This document shows, piece after piece, positions 48,171 through 55,753 of a stretch of DNA of 64,000 nt. Every line of letters begins with the position of its first letter. The first letter of the stretch is position 1. Source of the stretch: Paracoccus sp. MA (GTDB lineage Bacteria > Pseudomonadota > Alphaproteobacteria > Rhodobacterales > Rhodobacteraceae); contig NZ_CP087597.1 in the NCBI RefSeq assembly GCF_020990385.1, positions 1,263,001 through 1,327,000 on the forward strand, read 5' to 3'. The position numbers and the translations under genes were made by a program. Below the pieces are notes generated by a model. It did no database searches, was not told the DNA's origin, and worked only from the letters and a program-made list of their open reading frames with translations.

Positions 48171-50599
48171 TCCGCGGCCTCCAGGGTCAGATCGGCAAGA
48201 GGCGCCCATCTGGGCGTCTCGGTGGTGGTGGAATGTTCGGCCCAGGGGTCGCGGCGATAGACCGACTGGCTGATCTCGAAGCGTTCGACCAGCGCGCGGC
48301 GGGTCGGCAGGTCGGCGATCTGCGCCTTCACCCAGTCGAGCCCGACCTTGGCCACCCATTTATAGGGCCGGTCCAGATAGCGCGCATGTTCGCGGTAAAG
48401 CTGGATGAAGGCGGTGATGATCTCGACCGCCTCGTCCTCGCAGGGGGTCGAGGCCAGGGGCTCGGTCTCCTTCACCTCCATCCCGGCGGCACCGGCGACG
48501 CTGATCTGGTAGCCGCTGTCGACGCAGATCACGCCCACATCCTTGCAGGTCGCCTCGGCGCAGTTCCTGGGGCAACCCGAGACGCCCAGCTTGACCTTGT
48601 GCGGCGTCCACGACCCCCAGAGCAGCTTTTCCAGCCGGATGCCGAGGCCCGTGGAATCCTGGGTGCCGAAGCGGCAGAACTCGCTGCCGACGCAGGTCTT
48701 CACCGTGCGCAGCCCCTTGGAATAGGCATGGCCCGAGACCAGCCCGGCGGCGTTCAGGTCGGCCCAGATATGCGGCAGGTCCTCTTTCTTGACACCCAGC
48801 AGGTCGATGCGCTGGCCGCCGGTGACCTTGACCATGGGAACGGCATATTTCTCGGCCGCGTCGGCGATGGCGCGCAGCTCCTGCGGGGTGGTGACGCCGC
48901 CCCACATGCGCGGCACCACGGAATAGGTGCCGTCCTTCTGGATATTGGCGTGGTTCCTTTCGTTCACGAAGCGCGACTGGCGGTCGTCGCGATAGTCCAG
49001 CGGGTATTCGGCCAGCAGGTAATAGTTCAGCGCCGGGCGGCAGGAATGACAGCCACCGACCGTTTTCCAGCCCAGTTCCTGCATGACGGCGGGGATCGAC
49101 TTCAGCCCCATGGACTTGATGAGCCGCCGCACGTCCTCGTGGCTGTGGTCGGTGCATTTGCACATGCCGGCGGGCGCGGGCGCGACGAAGCCGTCGCCCA
49201 GCGTCAGCTTCATCACCTGCTCGACCAGCCCGGTGCAGGTGCCGCACGATCCCGACGCCTTGGTGCAGGCGCGCACCGCATCGAGCGTATGCGCGCCGCC
49301 CTGCACCGCGGCGACGATGGTTCCCTTGCAGACGCCGTTGCAGCCGCAGATCTCCGCCTCAGGCGGCAAGGCTGCAACGGCCGCCATAGGGTCCAGCGCG
49401 GTCCCCCCCTGGAAGGCCGGGCCGAAGATCAGCGTGTCGCGCATCTCGCTGATGTCGGTTTCGTCCTTCATCAGCCCGTAGAACCAGTTGCCGTCGGCGG
49501 TGTCGCCATACATCACCACGCCGATGATGCGGTCGTTCTCCAGCACCAGCCGCTTGTAGATGCCGCGGCCGGGGTCGCGAAACACGATGTCCTCGCGCCC
49601 CTCGCCTTCGGCAAAATCGCCGGCGCTGTAGAGGTCGCAGCCCGTCACCTTCAGCTTGGTGGCGGTCTGCACCGGGCGGAACGCGGCCTCCTCGCCCAGC
49701 AGGGTCCGGGCCAGCACCTTGGCCTGGTCGTAAAGCGGCGCGACAAGGCCGAAGACCTGGCCGCGATGCTCGACGCATTCGCCAAGCGCGAAGATATGCG
49801 GGTCGCTGGTGCGAAGGGCGTCATCGACGACGATGCCGCGCTCGACCTCCAGATGCGCGTCATTGGCCAGCCGCACCTCCGGACGGATGCCGACGGCCAT
49901 GCAGACCAGGTCGGCGGGATGGACGGTGCCGTCCTCCAGCAGCACCGCCTCGGCGCGGCCATGGCCCAGGATCGCCTTGGTGGCGCCCTTGCAATGCACC
50001 TTGATGCCGCGCCGCTCCAGATCGCGCTGCAGCAGGTAGCCGGCGGCGGGGTCCAGCTGCCGCTCCATCAGGTGGCCCATCAGGTGGACGACGGTGACGC
50101 TGGCCCCACGCGCCGCCATGCCGGCCGCGGCCTCAAGGCCCAGCAGCCCGCCGCCGATCACCACGGCATCCTTGCCGGAGATACCGGCCTCGATCATCGC
50201 ATTGGTGTCTTCCAGGTCGCGATAGGTCACCACGCCCGGCAGGTCGCTGCCCGGCACCGGGATGATGAAGGGCGCCGAGCCGGTGGCGATGACCAGAGCG
50301 TCATAGGGCGCACCGCCCGAATTGGAATAGACGGCGCGATTGGCGCGGTCGATCCGCACCACCGGCTCGCCGAAGCGGCAATCGACGCCATGGGCGGCAT
50401 ACCAGTCCGCGTCGTGGGTGACGATCTGCTCATAGGTCTTTTCGCCCGACAGGACCGGCGACAGCATCAGCCGGTTGTAGTTGCCGCGCGGCTCGGCGTT
50501 GAACAGGGTGACATGCCATTCGCCGGGCGCGGCCTCGAACAGCTGCTCCAGCAGGCGGCCCGAGGCCATGCCGGCGCCAATGACGACAAGTTTCTTCAT
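48167..50599 (-). CDS. nasB: NADH-dependent assimilatory nitrite reductase
   Basis: An 810-residue cytoplasmic FAD/siroheme enzyme reducing nitrite to ammonium with six electrons. N-terminal NAD(P)H/FAD domains (KLVVIGAGMASGRLLEQL; VVIGGGLLGLEAAAGMAARG), a BFD 2Fe-2S domain (ICGCNGVCKGTIVAAV, CGTCTG), a second Cys cluster (CKCTDHSHED, CHSCRPALNYY), ferredoxin-like nitrite/sulfite reductase domain, and the 4Fe-4S/siroheme site CVGSEFCRFGTQDSTGLG with GVSGCPRNCAEATCKD. Full family length. ATG 50599 is 15 bp after nasA. Confidence 0.97.
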   Translation of the reverse strand: MKKLVVIGAGMASGRLLEQLFEAAPGEWHVTLFNAEPRGNYNRLMLSPVLSGEKTYEQIVTHDADWYAAHGVDCRFGEPVVRIDRANRAVYSNSGGAPYDALVIATGSAPFIIPVPGSDLPGVVTYRDLEDTNAMIEAGISGKDAVVIGGGLLGLEAAAGMAARGASVTVVHLMGHLMERQLDPAAGYLLQRDLERRGIKVHCKGATKAILGHGRAEAVLLEDGTVHPADLVCMAVGIRPEVRLANDAHLEVERGIVVDDALRTSDPHIFALGECVEHRGQVFGLVAPLYDQAKVLARTLLGEEAAFRPVQTATKLKVTGCDLYSAGDFAEGEGREDIVFRDPGRGIYKRLVLENDRIIGVVMYGDTADGNWFYGLMKDETDISEMRDTLIFGPAFQGGTALDPMAAVAALPPEAEICGCNGVCKGTIVAAVQGGAHTLDAVRACTKASGSCGTCTGLVEQVMKLTLGDGFVAPAPAGMCKCTDHSHEDVRRLIKSMGLKSIPAVMQELGWKTVGGCHSCRPALNYYLLAEYPLDYRDDRQSRFVNERNHANIQKDGTYSVVPRMWGGVTTPQELRAIADAAEKYAVPMVKVTGGQRIDLLGVKKEDLPHIWADLNAAGLVSGHAYSKGLRTVKTCVGSEFCRFGTQDSTGLGIRLEKLLWGSWTPHKVKLGVSGCPRNCAEATCKDVGVICVDSGYQISVAGAAGMEVKETEPLASTPCEDEAVEIITAFIQLYREHARYLDRPYKWVAKVGLDWVKAQIADLPTRRALVERFEISQSVYRRDPWAEHSTTTETPRWAPLADLTLEAAE

Positions 50600-50614
50600 C
50601 GCGGGACTCCTTTC

Positions 50615-51823
50615 TCAGGCGGCTTGCAGGGGCGCGCGGCCCATCTGGCGGATCGAGGCGTGCATCCAGAGCGCGCAGAGCCCGACCAGCAGGAACAGCG
50701 CCATGAAGCAGCTGGACCACAGCCCGGTCTGGTCGCGCAGCCAGCCGAACAGCAGCGGCAGGGCAAAGCCGCCCAGGCCGCCGATCATGCCCACGAGCCC
50801 GCCGACCGCGCCGACATGGCCGGGGTAATAGCTGGGGATGTGCTTGTAGACGGCGGCCTTGCCGAGGCTCATGAAGAAGCCCAGGACGAAGATCACCGCC
50901 AGGAAGACCGGCACCGGCACGCCCGAGGGGATCGACAGGATCGCCGTCGCGGCCAGCGAGACGAGGAAGGTCGCATACATCACCGCCCGCGCGCCGATCC
51001 GGTCGGAAAGCACCCCGCCCCAGGCGCGGAAGATCGAGCCGGGGATGGAATAGGCCGCGCCGATCATGCCGGCGGTCCGGATGTCGAAGCCGTAGACCTG
51101 CGTCAGGTAATGCGGCAGCCACAGCGCCAGCGCCACGAAGCCGCCGAAGCTGAAGAAGTAATAGGCCGAGAAGCGCCAGACCCGGACCTGGCCCAGCGGC
51201 GCGAGCTCGGCCCGCAGCGACGTCTTGCGGCCTTGCCCGGCGGCGGTGACCGGGTCGTCCTTGCTCAGCAGCCAGAACAGCACGGCGGTCAGCGCCAGCG
51301 CGCCGGCCCAGATCTGCGCGGTCGCCTGCCAGCCCAGCGCCAGCATGACGAAGGGCGCGGCGAACTTGGTCACCGCGGCGCCGACATTGCCGGTGCCGAA
51401 GATGCCCAGCGCCGTGCCCTGCCGCCCCTCGGCATAGAAGCGCGAGACATAGGCGACGCCCACGGCGAAGGAGCCGCCGGCCAGCCCGACGCCCAGCGCC
51501 GCCAGCAGCATCTGCGGCCAGGTGCTGGCCCAGGACAACAGGAAGGTCGCGCCGGCGGCGGCCAGCATGGTCAGCGTATAGACGCGCCGCCCGCCCAGCC
51601 GGTCGGTCAGCACGCCCAGCGCGATGCGCACCAGCGATCCGGTCAGGATCGGCAGGCCGATCAGCAGGCCGAACTGGGTCTCGGTCAGGGAAAGCTGCTC
51701 GCGGATCTGCAGGCCGATGATCGAGAAGATCGTCCAGACCGCGAAACAGATGGTGAAGGCGAAGGTCGAGAGGCCCAGCGCGCGGCTGGCCTCGGAGGGC
51801 GGAACGGGGGGAACGGCGGGCAT
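50615..51823 (-). CDS. nasA: Nitrate/nitrite MFS transporter
   Basis: A 402-residue NarK/NasA-type major facilitator with twelve helices. Marks include the nitrate signature-like GNVGAAVTKFAAPF and FFMSLGKAAVYKHIPSYYPGHVGAVGGLVGMIGGLGGFALP (two NS motifs). It imports nitrate at the inner membrane. Start MPAVPPVPPSEAS at 51821-51823 with GGAGCCACC upstream; the frame runs 58 codons further up but that stretch is the leader RNA and shows no conservation. First structural gene of nasABGHC. Confidence 0.95.
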   Translation of the reverse strand: MPAVPPVPPSEASRALGLSTFAFTICFAVWTIFSIIGLQIREQLSLTETQFGLLIGLPILTGSLVRIALGVLTDRLGGRRVYTLTMLAAAGATFLLSWASTWPQMLLAALGVGLAGGSFAVGVAYVSRFYAEGRQGTALGIFGTGNVGAAVTKFAAPFVMLALGWQATAQIWAGALALTAVLFWLLSKDDPVTAAGQGRKTSLRAELAPLGQVRVWRFSAYYFFSFGGFVALALWLPHYLTQVYGFDIRTAGMIGAAYSIPGSIFRAWGGVLSDRIGARAVMYATFLVSLAATAILSIPSGVPVPVFLAVIFVLGFFMSLGKAAVYKHIPSYYPGHVGAVGGLVGMIGGLGGFALPLLFGWLRDQTGLWSSCFMALFLLVGLCALWMHASIRQMGRAPLQAA

Positions 51824-52107
51824 GGTGGCTCCGATGCGTTGCTGATGGCGAAGGCTGTCGGAAAGCGCGGCCGGGCGGCGGAAGGCCGCAGCGGATTTGC
51901 ACTTTCGGAGGAGAGGATCTCCGCGCCCTTGCGGAAACCCGTGCCGCATCATTGCGAGCGGGCCGGTAGCGCGCCGTTGCGCCGGGCCATGAGGCAAGAT
52001 TGGGTCAGGGCGCTGGCCGGATCAAGCCTTGATGCGGCATCGCAGCATCCGCGGCAGCCTGCGCCCGAAAGCCGGGCAACCCCGCGCCCGGCCTGCCTGC
52101 AAAACGC
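51824..52107 (-). promoter_or_regulatory. nasA leader: candidate NasT antitermination target
   Basis: Between nasS and nasA lie 284 bp without a gene. On the minus strand several hairpins can be read: 51961-51988 (GGCC...GGCC with inner GCGC-AACG-GCGC), 51908-51925 (CGGAG/CTCCG), and just before nasA 51867-51889 (GCGGCC/GGCCGC, 11-base loop) with an alternative GCGGC-CTTCC-GCCGC pairing followed by a short T run (GCTTTCC). NasT carries an RNA-binding ANTAR domain and in P. denitrificans acts on the nasA leader, so the last hairpin is the natural terminator candidate. The folding is my reading by eye. Confidence 0.6.
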
Positions 52108-53280
52108 TCAACCGGCGAAAGGGGGTTCGAAGATGGTGCCGTCGAAAAAGGCATCGGCGCGCAGAATCATCTGGCCCTTTTCCGCCGCGACCTCGCGGTC
52201 CTCGGCCAGCGCGCCTTCCAGCCGGGCCGAGGCACCGGGCAAGGCCGCCCCCGCCTCGCGCAGATGCCGGCGGTAAAGATCGGTGCGGAAATGCGCCATC
52301 GCCTTTTCCATCGCCGGCCCCGGCTCCAGCCCGTGGCGCAGGGCGATGCGCTGCGCAAAGAATGCAGCCAGGCTTTTCCAGGGAAAATTCGCCGCCCCGG
52401 CATGGAAGGCGACGAAGCCCGGCACATGGCGGATCTCGCCCGAGGGCGTCACCTGCAACCGCCCGGTCAGCCCGCGCTCGGCCAGCTCGGCCGGCAGGTC
52501 CAGATATTCGCGCCGCGACAGGATCTCGGCGGCGGTGTCGCGGTTCTCGGGCTCGTCGAGCCAGCGCCCGGCGCGCCAGACCGCCCGCATCAGCGCGCCG
52601 GTCAGCTGCGGCTGGCTTTCGGTGAAGTCGCGGCGCAGCACCAGCCCCTTTTCCGGCGGCGAGGCCCAGATCGCCGTGCCGGGCAAGAGCAGCGCGGCCA
52701 GCCCCCGGTCCACCGCGCTCGACGCCCAGGGCTCGCCGACGCAGAAGGCATCGACCTCGCCCGCGGCCATGGATTCGGCCATCAGCGGCGGCGGCACGGT
52801 GACGACCTCCAGCGCCGGGTCGAAGCCGCAGGCGCCGAGCCAGTGGCGGATCAGCTCCAGCTGGGTCGAGAAATGGAACGGCACGCCCACCCGCAACCGG
52901 CCGGGCGCGGCGCGGTGCAACGCAAGCCCCGCCTTGCGGGCATCCCAGAAATCGAAATCATGCCCCTGCTCGCGCATGCTGGCGGCCAACGCGGCGCTGA
53001 CCGCGACCGCCTGCCCGCCCTGCGACAGGAACATCACCAGATCCAGGTCCGGCAACGCCGGCCCCAGCCCCAACGCCTGCGCCACCGGCATCGGCACCAG
53101 CATATGCGCCGCCTCGATCAACCCGGCACCCAGCATGTCGCGGGCCTGCGCCCAGGCGCCCAGCCGCAGCAGCTGGAATTCCAGCCCCTCCTCGGCGGCA
53201 AAGCCCAGCTCGCGCGCCACGATCAGCGGTGCTGCGTCGATCAGCGGCACATAGCCCAGGCGCAGGGGCGTCAGCGGCAT
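52108..53280 (-). CDS. nasS: Nitrate/nitrite sensor NasS
   Basis: A 390-residue NrtA/NasF-like periplasmic-binding-protein fold without signal peptide, so cytoplasmic. LRLGYVPLIDAAPLIVARELGFAAEEGLEFQLLRLG is typical of nitrate-binding proteins; later VGVPFHFSTQLELIRHWLGACG and AFCVGEPWASSAV. NasS binds nitrate or nitrite and releases NasT so that the nas genes are expressed. ATG 53278-53280 overlaps the nasT stop region by 10 bp, tying synthesis of the two partners together. A long upstream frame in the same phase is noise. Confidence 0.95.
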   Translation of the reverse strand: MPLTPLRLGYVPLIDAAPLIVARELGFAAEEGLEFQLLRLGAWAQARDMLGAGLIEAAHMLVPMPVAQALGLGPALPDLDLVMFLSQGGQAVAVSAALAASMREQGHDFDFWDARKAGLALHRAAPGRLRVGVPFHFSTQLELIRHWLGACGFDPALEVVTVPPPLMAESMAAGEVDAFCVGEPWASSAVDRGLAALLLPGTAIWASPPEKGLVLRRDFTESQPQLTGALMRAVWRAGRWLDEPENRDTAAEILSRREYLDLPAELAERGLTGRLQVTPSGEIRHVPGFVAFHAGAANFPWKSLAAFFAQRIALRHGLEPGPAMEKAMAHFRTDLYRRHLREAGAALPGASARLEGALAEDREVAAEKGQMILRADAFFDGTIFEPPFAG

Positions 53281-53861
53281 GACAGCAACCCCGCGGCCAG
53301 GACCAGCTGCTGCGCGATCTCGGCCACGCGCTTGCCCTGGTCCATCGCCGTCTTGCGCAGCAGCGCATAGGCGGCCTCCTCGTCGATGCCGCGCGCCTTC
53401 ATCAGCACGGCCTTGGCGCGGTCGATCACCTTGCGCTCCTCCAGCGCCGCGCGGGTCGCGGCCAGTTCGGCCCGCATGCGCTGGAACATGTGAAAGCGCG
53501 CGACGGCCGCGTCCAGCACCGGCTTGATGCGGTCGGGGCGCAGCCCGTCCACGACATAGGCCGAGATCCCGGCTTCGACCGCCGCCCGGGTCAGGTGCTC
53601 GTCCGAACGGTCCACGAACATCGCCACCGGCCGCTCGGTCGGGCCCGAGGCCAGTGCCAGCTCCTCGAGCACGTCGCGCGAGGGGTTGGCCAGGTCGATC
53701 AGCACGATGTCGGGGCGGCATTCGGCGATATGGCGCGCCAGCCCGGTCTCCTCGGAGATGATGCGGATATCGTGGTCGCCGATCTCGCGCAGCCCGTCCA
53801 CGATCGGGGCGGCGCGCTCCGGGTCGGGCTCGATGACGACGATCGAAAGGCGCTTGTCCAT
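53271..53861 (-). CDS. nasT: ANTAR-domain antitermination regulator NasT
   Basis: A 196-residue two-domain regulator. Residues 1-115 form a receiver-like domain (IVVIEPDPERAAPIVDGL, DIVLIDLANPSRDVLEEL); the C-terminal ANTAR domain (about 130-190) has ALEERKVIDRAKAVLMKARGIDEEAAYALLRKTAM, the RNA-binding three-helix motif. It promotes read-through of the nasA leader when freed from NasS. ATG 53859-53861 with AGGAAG upstream. A CTGCGCA/TGCGCAG inverted repeat (53952-53958 with 53972-53978) lies about 95 bp upstream and may belong to its promoter. Confidence 0.95.
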   Translation of the reverse strand: MDKRLSIVVIEPDPERAAPIVDGLREIGDHDIRIISEETGLARHIAECRPDIVLIDLANPSRDVLEELALASGPTERPVAMFVDRSDEHLTRAAVEAGISAYVVDGLRPDRIKPVLDAAVARFHMFQRMRAELAATRAALEERKVIDRAKAVLMKARGIDEEAAYALLRKTAMDQGKRVAEIAQQLVLAAGLLSCR

Positions 53862-54100
53862 CTGCTTCCTGCTCTCTCCCGTCCCAGCAGGTGCCAGCGG
53901 AACCGCGCGCCTGCAACGCATCCGACGCCTCCCCCACTGTGCAGCCGCAATCTGCGCAGGAAGCGGGCAGATGCGCAGGGCCGCGCGCAGAGAACGGGCA
54001 GAGCGGCAATCGGGCCGAAGCCGGCGCGCTCGGGCCATGATCCCTTGAGCCTGCCGGTTCCTCGGCTAATCTGGCCGCATCCAGACAAGCCGGGGGAACC

Positions 54101-54853
54101 ATGGCCCAGATCATCCTGCTGACGGGCAAGGCCGCCCCCCTGCCCGGCAGCGACCAGCTCAGCGGCATCGACAAGCGCCCGGCGGACCGGCCGCTGGCGC
54201 TTGGCCCCGAGGGATTCGAGGGCGACGAACAGGCCGACCGCCGCGTGCATGGCGGGCCGGAAAAGGCCGTGCATCACTATCCGTTCGATCATTATGCAGC
54301 CTGGCGCGTGGAGCTTGGACGGCCGCGCCTGGCCGAAACACCGGGGGTTTCACACCCCCGGCCCCCCGTGGAGTATTTGAAAAACGGAGAAATCGGGGGA
54401 TTGCTGGAGGCGCCCGGCGCTTTTGGCGAAAACATCTCCACCAGGGGGCTGATCGAGGCGGATGTCGCGGTGGGCGACATCTTCCGGCTCGGCTCGGCCT
54501 TGGTGCAGGTCTCGCAGGGGCGCCAGCCCTGCTGGAAGCTGAACCGCCGCTTCGGCGTCGAGGACATGGCGCGGCGCGTGCAGCAAAGCGGCCGCACCGG
54601 CTGGTATTACCGCGTCCTGCAGCCCGGCATCGTCGCCCCCGGCGACCGGCTGGAGCGGATCGACCGCGTGGCGCCCGACTGGACATTGCGCCGGCTCTGG
54701 CATGCGCTCTACGTGGACCGGCTGAACCTGGACGAGCTGCAGGGCATCGCCGCGCTGGAGGTGCTGGCCGAGGGCTGGCGGCGCTATGCCGTGCGCCGGC
54801 TGGAAAGCGGCCGGGTCGAGGACTGGTCCAGGCGACTGGAGGGCAGCGCATGA
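54101..54853 (+). CDS. MOSC-domain protein (YiiM-like) with in-frame palindromic insert
   Basis: A 250-residue MOSC protein with the C-terminal 3-alpha domain, as in YiiM, an enzyme reducing N-hydroxylated bases with a Mo cofactor. DEQADRRVHGGPEKAVHHYPFDHYAAWR and GRQPCWKLNRRFG (conserved Mo-ligand type Cys) are intact. Between the conserved EL-GRP region and PGAFGENISTRGL lies an unusual stretch (about residues 73-105) encoded by a copy of the palindromic spacer element seen at 9363 and 55691. The reading frame is kept. The gene is divergent from nasT and overlaps pdxY by 4 bp. Confidence 0.88.
   Translation: MAQIILLTGKAAPLPGSDQLSGIDKRPADRPLALGPEGFEGDEQADRRVHGGPEKAVHHYPFDHYAAWRVELGRPRLAETPGVSHPRPPVEYLKNGEIGGLLEAPGAFGENISTRGLIEADVAVGDIFRLGSALVQVSQGRQPCWKLNRRFGVEDMARRVQQSGRTGWYYRVLQPGIVAPGDRLERIDRVAPDWTLRRLWHALYVDRLNLDELQGIAALEVLAEGWRRYAVRRLESGRVEDWSRRLEGSA
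54338..54387 (-). repeat. Palindromic spacer element, copy C, inside a CDS
   Basis: Read on the minus strand: TTTTTCAAATACTCC (54370-54384), then GGGGGG, then a perfect 8-bp stem CCGGGGGT/ACCCCCGG (54341-54348 with 54354-54361) around TTCAC. This matches the order AAATAC - CCC/GGGGG - G5...C5 hairpin of copies A and B. It is translated in frame as part of the MOSC protein. Confidence 0.7.
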
Positions 54854-55686
54854 GCCGGCCGCTGGTGATCTCGATCCAGAGCCAGGTGGTCATGGGCCAT
54901 GTCGGCAATTCCGCCGCGGTCTTTCCGATGCTGGCCGCGGGGCTGGAGGTGGCGCCCGTCCCGACGGTGATCTTCTCCAACACCCCGGATTATCCCAGCC
55001 TGCGCGGCCGGCCGCTGCCCGGCGATTTCTTTGCCGATCTCCTGCAGGGCCTCTGGGATCGCGGCCTGCCCGGGCGCGCGGATGTCCTGCTGACCGGCTA
55101 TATCGGCTCGGTCGAGGTGGCGCAGCTGACGGCCGATTTCGTCGCCCGGGCCAAGGCCGCGAACCCGCGCCTGCGCTATTACTGCGACCCGGTGCTGGGC
55201 GACGAGCAGCCGGGCCTCTATGTGCCCCGGGAAATCGCCGACACCTTCCGCGACCGGCTGCTGCCCATGGCCGACATCGCCTCGCCCAACCCGTTCGAGG
55301 TCGCCTGGCTGACCGGCCAACCCATCGCCGAGCTGGCCGATATCCACCGTGCCGCGCGAGGGCTGCGCATGGCGCCCGAGGCCCAGCTGATCGTGACCGG
55401 CTGCCGGCTGCGCGAAACCGCGCCCGGCATGCTGGAAAGCGTGATCCTGGGACCGCAAGGGCTGACGCGCCATCCAACCCCGCATCTGCCGGTGGCGCTG
55501 GCCGGGACCGGAGACCTGTTCGCCGGGCTGATCACCGCTGCGCTGGGGCAAGGCCGCAGCCTGGCCCAGGCGGTCGAATTCGCACAGATCCAGACCGCGC
55601 GCGCGCTCCGCCAGGCGGCAGAACTCGGCACGAAAGAGGTCGTGCTGTCCGATCCGGCGTTTCGCGCCGCTCTGCTCACCCCCTGA
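54850..55686 (+). CDS. pdxY: Pyridoxal kinase
   Basis: A 278-residue ribokinase-fold enzyme phosphorylating pyridoxal for the B6 salvage pathway. ISIQSQVVMGHVGNSAAVFPMLAAGLEV is the family start (PdxK/PdxY), NTPDYPSLRG the substrate loop, YYCDPVLGDEQPGLYVP the middle motif, and LAGTGDLFAGLITAAL the anion-hole/catalytic Asp motif. The start overlaps the MOSC stop (ATGA). It converges on tex with a palindromic element between. Confidence 0.95.
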   Translation: MSRPLVISIQSQVVMGHVGNSAAVFPMLAAGLEVAPVPTVIFSNTPDYPSLRGRPLPGDFFADLLQGLWDRGLPGRADVLLTGYIGSVEVAQLTADFVARAKAANPRLRYYCDPVLGDEQPGLYVPREIADTFRDRLLPMADIASPNPFEVAWLTGQPIAELADIHRAARGLRMAPEAQLIVTGCRLRETAPGMLESVILGPQGLTRHPTPHLPVALAGTGDLFAGLITAALGQGRSLAQAVEFAQIQTARALRQAAELGTKEVVLSDPAFRAALLTP

Positions 55687-55690
55687 TCGG

Positions 55691-55753
55691 CTTCTTTCTT
55701 GTCCAAATATCCCGGGGGAGTCGCGCCGCAGGCGCGGCGGGGGCAGAGCCCCC
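55691..55753 (+). repeat. Palindromic spacer element, copy B
   Basis: GTCCAAATAT (55701-55710), CCCGGGGGA, stem CGCGCC/GGCGCG (55722-55727 with 55731-55736), then GGGGGCAGAGCCCCC (55739-55753), whose last base is the first base of the tex stop codon on the other strand. It fills the whole spacer between convergent pdxY and tex, so it may serve as a two-way terminator. Confidence 0.7.

Noticed and set aside
51931..51947. Possible sigma-54 promoter before nasA (minus strand GGCAC ... GC)
   Set aside because: The GG to GC spacing is 11 instead of the strict 10, and the -12 element lacks TTGC.
52021..52033. ATCAAGCCTTGAT in the nasA leader as an FNR site
   Set aside because: The half-sites are in the wrong order (ATCAA-N3-TTGAT instead of TTGAT-N4-ATCAA); at most a small hairpin.
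48233..52276. 1347-codon open frame on the plus strand
   Set aside because: Antisense to nasB and nasA, with low-complexity translation and no domain recognisable; a GC artefact.
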